A stretch of 28,980 nt of DNA from Fen-1467 sp963722225 (GTDB lineage Bacteria; Verrucomicrobiota; Verrucomicrobiia; Opitutales; Opitutaceae): positions 1 to 28,980 of the forward strand of contig CAVRNM010000084.1 in the NCBI GenBank assembly GCA_963722225.1, in the 5' to 3' direction. Below, in pieces: positions 27,027 through 28,980 of this stretch (position 1 is the first letter of the stretch; every line of letters begins with the position of its first letter). Under the pieces are notes generated by a model. It worked only from the letters and a program-made list of their open reading frames with translations, made no database searches and was not told the DNA's origin. The position numbers and the translations under genes were made by a program.

Positions 27027-28295
27027 TCAGCTCAGGTCGCGGATCGAGCCGAACTCCGGATCGAAGAGCCGCCGGTAGGTGCGGACGATCATGCCATCGG
27101 TCAGACCGGCCAGCCAGTCGCAGATCCGGCGCGCCTTGCCCGCGCGGGTCGCCTCCGCGGCGATCAGCGCCCCGACGTTGGGCGGCAGAATGCGGATGAC
27201 CCGCGCCCCCGGCTCCACGTAGTTGCGCCAACACGAATCCCACAGGCTCGACAGCACCAGCCGCGCCTTGTGCTCCACCTGCTGCAACTGCGGACTCTCG
27301 AAGATAATGTCGTTGGCCAGCCTTTTGAAGAAGAGCGCCTCGTGTTCGGCCTCCGGCGCCACCACCAGTTCAAAGCGATACCGGTTGGTCTTCGCAGCCA
27401 TGAAGTTGTCGCGCTCGCGCAGCCGGCACGCCTGGATGAACCGGCCGATCTTGGTGGAGAAGACGCCCTCGAGGCGGTCGCGGCGGATCGCGTCAAACAG
27501 CGTGTCAATCCACTGCTGCTGCCGGGAGTCGATCGCCGTTCCGCCCGCCCAGCCTTCGACGCGCTCGATGGTCAGAAACCCGGCTTTCACGCCGTCGACG
27601 ATGTCGTTGAGCGAGTACGCCGCGTCGTCCGCCCAGTCCATGATCTGGCATTCCACGCTTTTCAGGGCGTTGAGCGGCCGGCCGGCCAGCCGCTGGGCGG
27701 GAATCTTCGCCCCGCCGAAGACGAAGTCGCGATAGACGCGCTGCGGATCGTAGAGGAAATGCTGCGACGGAGGCACGGGAAACTCGCCGTGAAGCTGCTT
27801 GTACTTCAACACGCCGTCCAGCAGCGCCCGGGTCGGCTGCATGCCGCGCACGCCGCTTTCGTTCTGGTAAAGCGTCTCCGTGATCAGATGCAGCGTCTGG
27901 GCGTTGCCCTCGAAACCGCCGTAGGGCTGCATCAATTCCTGCAGCGTGCGTTCGCCCGAGTGGCCGAACGGCGGATGCCCGAGGTCGTGCGCCAGGCAGG
28001 CGCCTTCAACCAGGTCGGAATCGAGGTAGAAGTTGTCCCGCAGCGGCCGGCCGCGGCTCTCCAGATAGCGGCAGATCGACCGCCCGATCTGCGCGACTTC
28101 CATCGAGTGCGTGAGGCGGGTGCGATAAAAGTCATACTCCCCGGACAGGAACACCTGCGTTTTTGACTGCAGTTTGCGGAAGGCATGCGCGTGGATGACG
28201 CGGTCCCGGTCGATCTGGAACGCGCTGCGGTAGTCGGTCTTGCGGCGTCCACCCAGCGTCTCCTCGTCGAAGGCGGTGTAGAAGGCATTCTGCAT
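27027..28295 (-). CDS. dgt: dGTPase-like HD-domain deoxynucleoside triphosphate triphosphohydrolase
   Basis: Enzyme of 422 residues that splits dNTPs (classically dGTP) into deoxynucleoside and triphosphate, controlling nucleotide pools. I chose ATG 28293-28295 (MQNAFYTAFDEETLGGRRKT), the usual family start; an upstream ATG at 28412 would add a proline-rich tail of 39 residues that overlaps the divergent gene. HD-domain ligands: histidine in TRLTHSMEVAQIGRSICRY, HD pair in ACLAHDLGHPPFGHSGE, and distal aspartate in IMDWADDAAYSLNDIVDG. RKLQSKTQVFLSGEYDFYRT is the conserved lead-in. The C-terminal part (RLANDIIFESPQLQQVEHK, IRRDRLEGVF) is typical of type 1/2 dGTPases. A 91-base space separates it from the repair gene on the other strand. 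Confidence 0.92.
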   Translation of the reverse strand: MQNAFYTAFDEETLGGRRKTDYRSAFQIDRDRVIHAHAFRKLQSKTQVFLSGEYDFYRTRLTHSMEVAQIGRSICRYLESRGRPLRDNFYLDSDLVEGACLAHDLGHPPFGHSGERTLQELMQPYGGFEGNAQTLHLITETLYQNESGVRGMQPTRALLDGVLKYKQLHGEFPVPPSQHFLYDPQRVYRDFVFGGAKIPAQRLAGRPLNALKSVECQIMDWADDAAYSLNDIVDGVKAGFLTIERVEGWAGGTAIDSRQQQWIDTLFDAIRRDRLEGVFSTKIGRFIQACRLRERDNFMAAKTNRYRFELVVAPEAEHEALFFKRLANDIIFESPQLQQVEHKARLVLSSLWDSCWRNYVEPGARVIRILPPNVGALIAAEATRAGKARRICDWLAGLTDGMIVRTYRRLFDPEFGSIRDLS

Positions 28296-28386
28296 CACGG
28301 AGGGCGTAGGGGTGCCGCGGGGGCGGGGCAACCGAATTTCCACTTGTGCCCCGGGCCGGTCCGGCGTCGACTGCGGACCGCCCGCC
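28296..28386. promoter_or_regulatory. Divergent promoter region between dgt and ogt
   Basis: The 91 bases between the chosen start codons must contain both promoters unless longer 5' ends are used. The stretch is very GC-rich (GGTGCCGCGGGGGCGGGGC) and I cannot pick out clear -35 or -10 boxes. Either gene could be transcribed from inside the other. Confidence 0.3.
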
Positions 28387-28887
28387 ATGCCCCGGATTTC
28401 CTTTCCCACCACGATCGGTCCGTGCGGCCTTGCCTGGACCGGCTCGGCCCTGACGGCCTTCCATCTGCCCGGGGACGACCCCGCGGCCCGCCCCGCCGGC
28501 GCATCAACCGAGGAGGTCCCGCCGTGGATTCGCGACCTGGTGGCGCGGGTGCAGCGGCACCTCGCGGGGGAACTGCAGGACTTCGCCGGAGTGCCGCTCG
28601 ATTTTGACGGCGTGCCGCCATTTGCCCGGCGGGTTTATGAGGCCACCCGGGCGGTGCCGGCGGGCCAGACGCGGACTTACGGCGATCTCGCCCTGATCCT
28701 CGGAGAGCCGCCGACCACGAGCCGAGCAATCGGCGCGGCCCTGGGTGCCAACCCGTGGTCCTTGATCGTGCCCTGCCATCGCATCGTCGGGGCCCGGGAC
28801 CGCCTCACGGGATTTTCCGCCGCGGGCGGCGTGCGGACCAAGGCGCGCCTGCTGGTGATCGAGGGGGCGCAGTTGCTGGCGGAATAG
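28387..28887 (+). CDS. ogt: Methylated-DNA-[protein]-cysteine S-methyltransferase
   Basis: DNA repair protein of 166 residues that moves an alkyl group from O6-alkylguanine to its own cysteine. ATG 28387 starts MPRISFPTTIGPCGLAWTGS, a normal N-terminal strand; an open frame back to 28312 is proline/arginine-rich and unlikely. The C-terminal helix-turn-helix reads PFARRVYEATRAVPAGQTRT then YGDLALILGEPPTTSRAIGA, with the arginine finger in S-R-A-I. The acceptor site is P-C-H-R in WSLIVPCHRIVG, followed by the asparagine-hinge equivalent and the closing GFSAAGGVRTKARLLVIEG, where the usual G-Y/F-x-G-G-x-x-x-K is slightly changed. Pairing with a dNTPase gene is in keeping with genome-maintenance genes but the two are divergent. 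Confidence 0.93.
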   Translation: MPRISFPTTIGPCGLAWTGSALTAFHLPGDDPAARPAGASTEEVPPWIRDLVARVQRHLAGELQDFAGVPLDFDGVPPFARRVYEATRAVPAGQTRTYGDLALILGEPPTTSRAIGAALGANPWSLIVPCHRIVGARDRLTGFSAAGGVRTKARLLVIEGAQLLAE

Positions 28888-28955
28888 GATGAGCGCTTGG
28901 AGTTTGTCTCCGCGCCGGACATCGCTAGCGTGGGCAGGCAAAACTACTCCCCTTC

Positions 28956-28980
28956 ATGGCCACCAAAACCATGCGCGCCA
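28956..28980 (+). CDS. Start of a further gene, cut by the window end
   Basis: ATG 28956 begins MATKTMRA and runs off the end. The beginning resembles quinone oxidoreductase/alcohol dehydrogenase-like proteins, but eight residues are too few to name it. Confidence 0.35.

Overview
The window is GC-rich bacterial DNA and reads as two unlike segments joined near 7.49 kb. Bases 1 to about 7,490 look alphaproteobacterial (Rhizobiales-like, judged from the families and gene order). Bases from about 7,500 to the end look like a Verrucomicrobia/Opitutales-type chromosome, judged from the gene set, the paired intergenic palindromes and the Acidobacteria/Verrucomicrobia-like secreted proteins. At the join a minus-strand RuBisCO-like gene and a plus-strand acetyltransferase both lack their 5' ends. 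An assembly chimera is the simplest reading, but it cannot be proved from sequence alone.

Segment 1: livH (partial), livM, livG and livF encode a branched-chain amino acid/amide-type ABC importer. They are followed on the same strand by an acyl-CoA dehydrogenase, a CMD-domain protein, an AhpD-like peroxidase-related protein and an L-2-amino-thiazoline-4-carboxylate hydrolase-like protein. Facing them on the minus strand is an overlapping pair: a form IV RuBisCO-like protein and a cupin. Uptake plus thio-compound chemistry is a reasonable but unproven theme. Bases 1-4,550 carry dozens of single-base indels that break every gene, although the proteins can be read across the shifts; sequencing or consensus error is more likely than decay.

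Segment 2, 7.5-13.3 kb: a GNAT acetyltransferase, a small two-helix membrane protein, a FabF-type ketosynthase and an acyl carrier protein lie on the plus strand. Converging on them is a minus-strand set with ATGA overlaps: alpha/beta hydrolase, MtnX-like HAD phosphatase and class III aminotransferase. Just after the aminotransferase stop there may be one more small gene. Together these look like a compact acyl-chain plus amine pathway that I cannot match to a named product.

Segment 2, 13.9-24.4 kb: a secreted YncE-like beta-propeller (minus), pyruvate phosphate dikinase (plus, one frameshift, good terminator), a methyl-accepting chemotaxis protein (minus, three clustered indels), a secreted M2 (ACE-like) peptidase, and a secreted serine hydrolase of the prolyl-oligopeptidase/feruloyl-esterase type directly behind it.

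Segment 2, 24.4-28.98 kb: a VOC-family protein, a secreted mono-heme cytochrome c with an unusual N-terminal domain (minus), a second GNAT acetyltransferase, a dGTPase-like triphosphohydrolase (minus) diverging from an O6-alkylguanine-DNA alkyltransferase, and the first codons of a further gene. Several intergenic spaces hold REP/BIME-like palindromes; one family occurs twice, once with a 123-base insert bounded by a 12-bp inverted repeat. I saw no tRNA, rRNA, CRISPR array or transposase.
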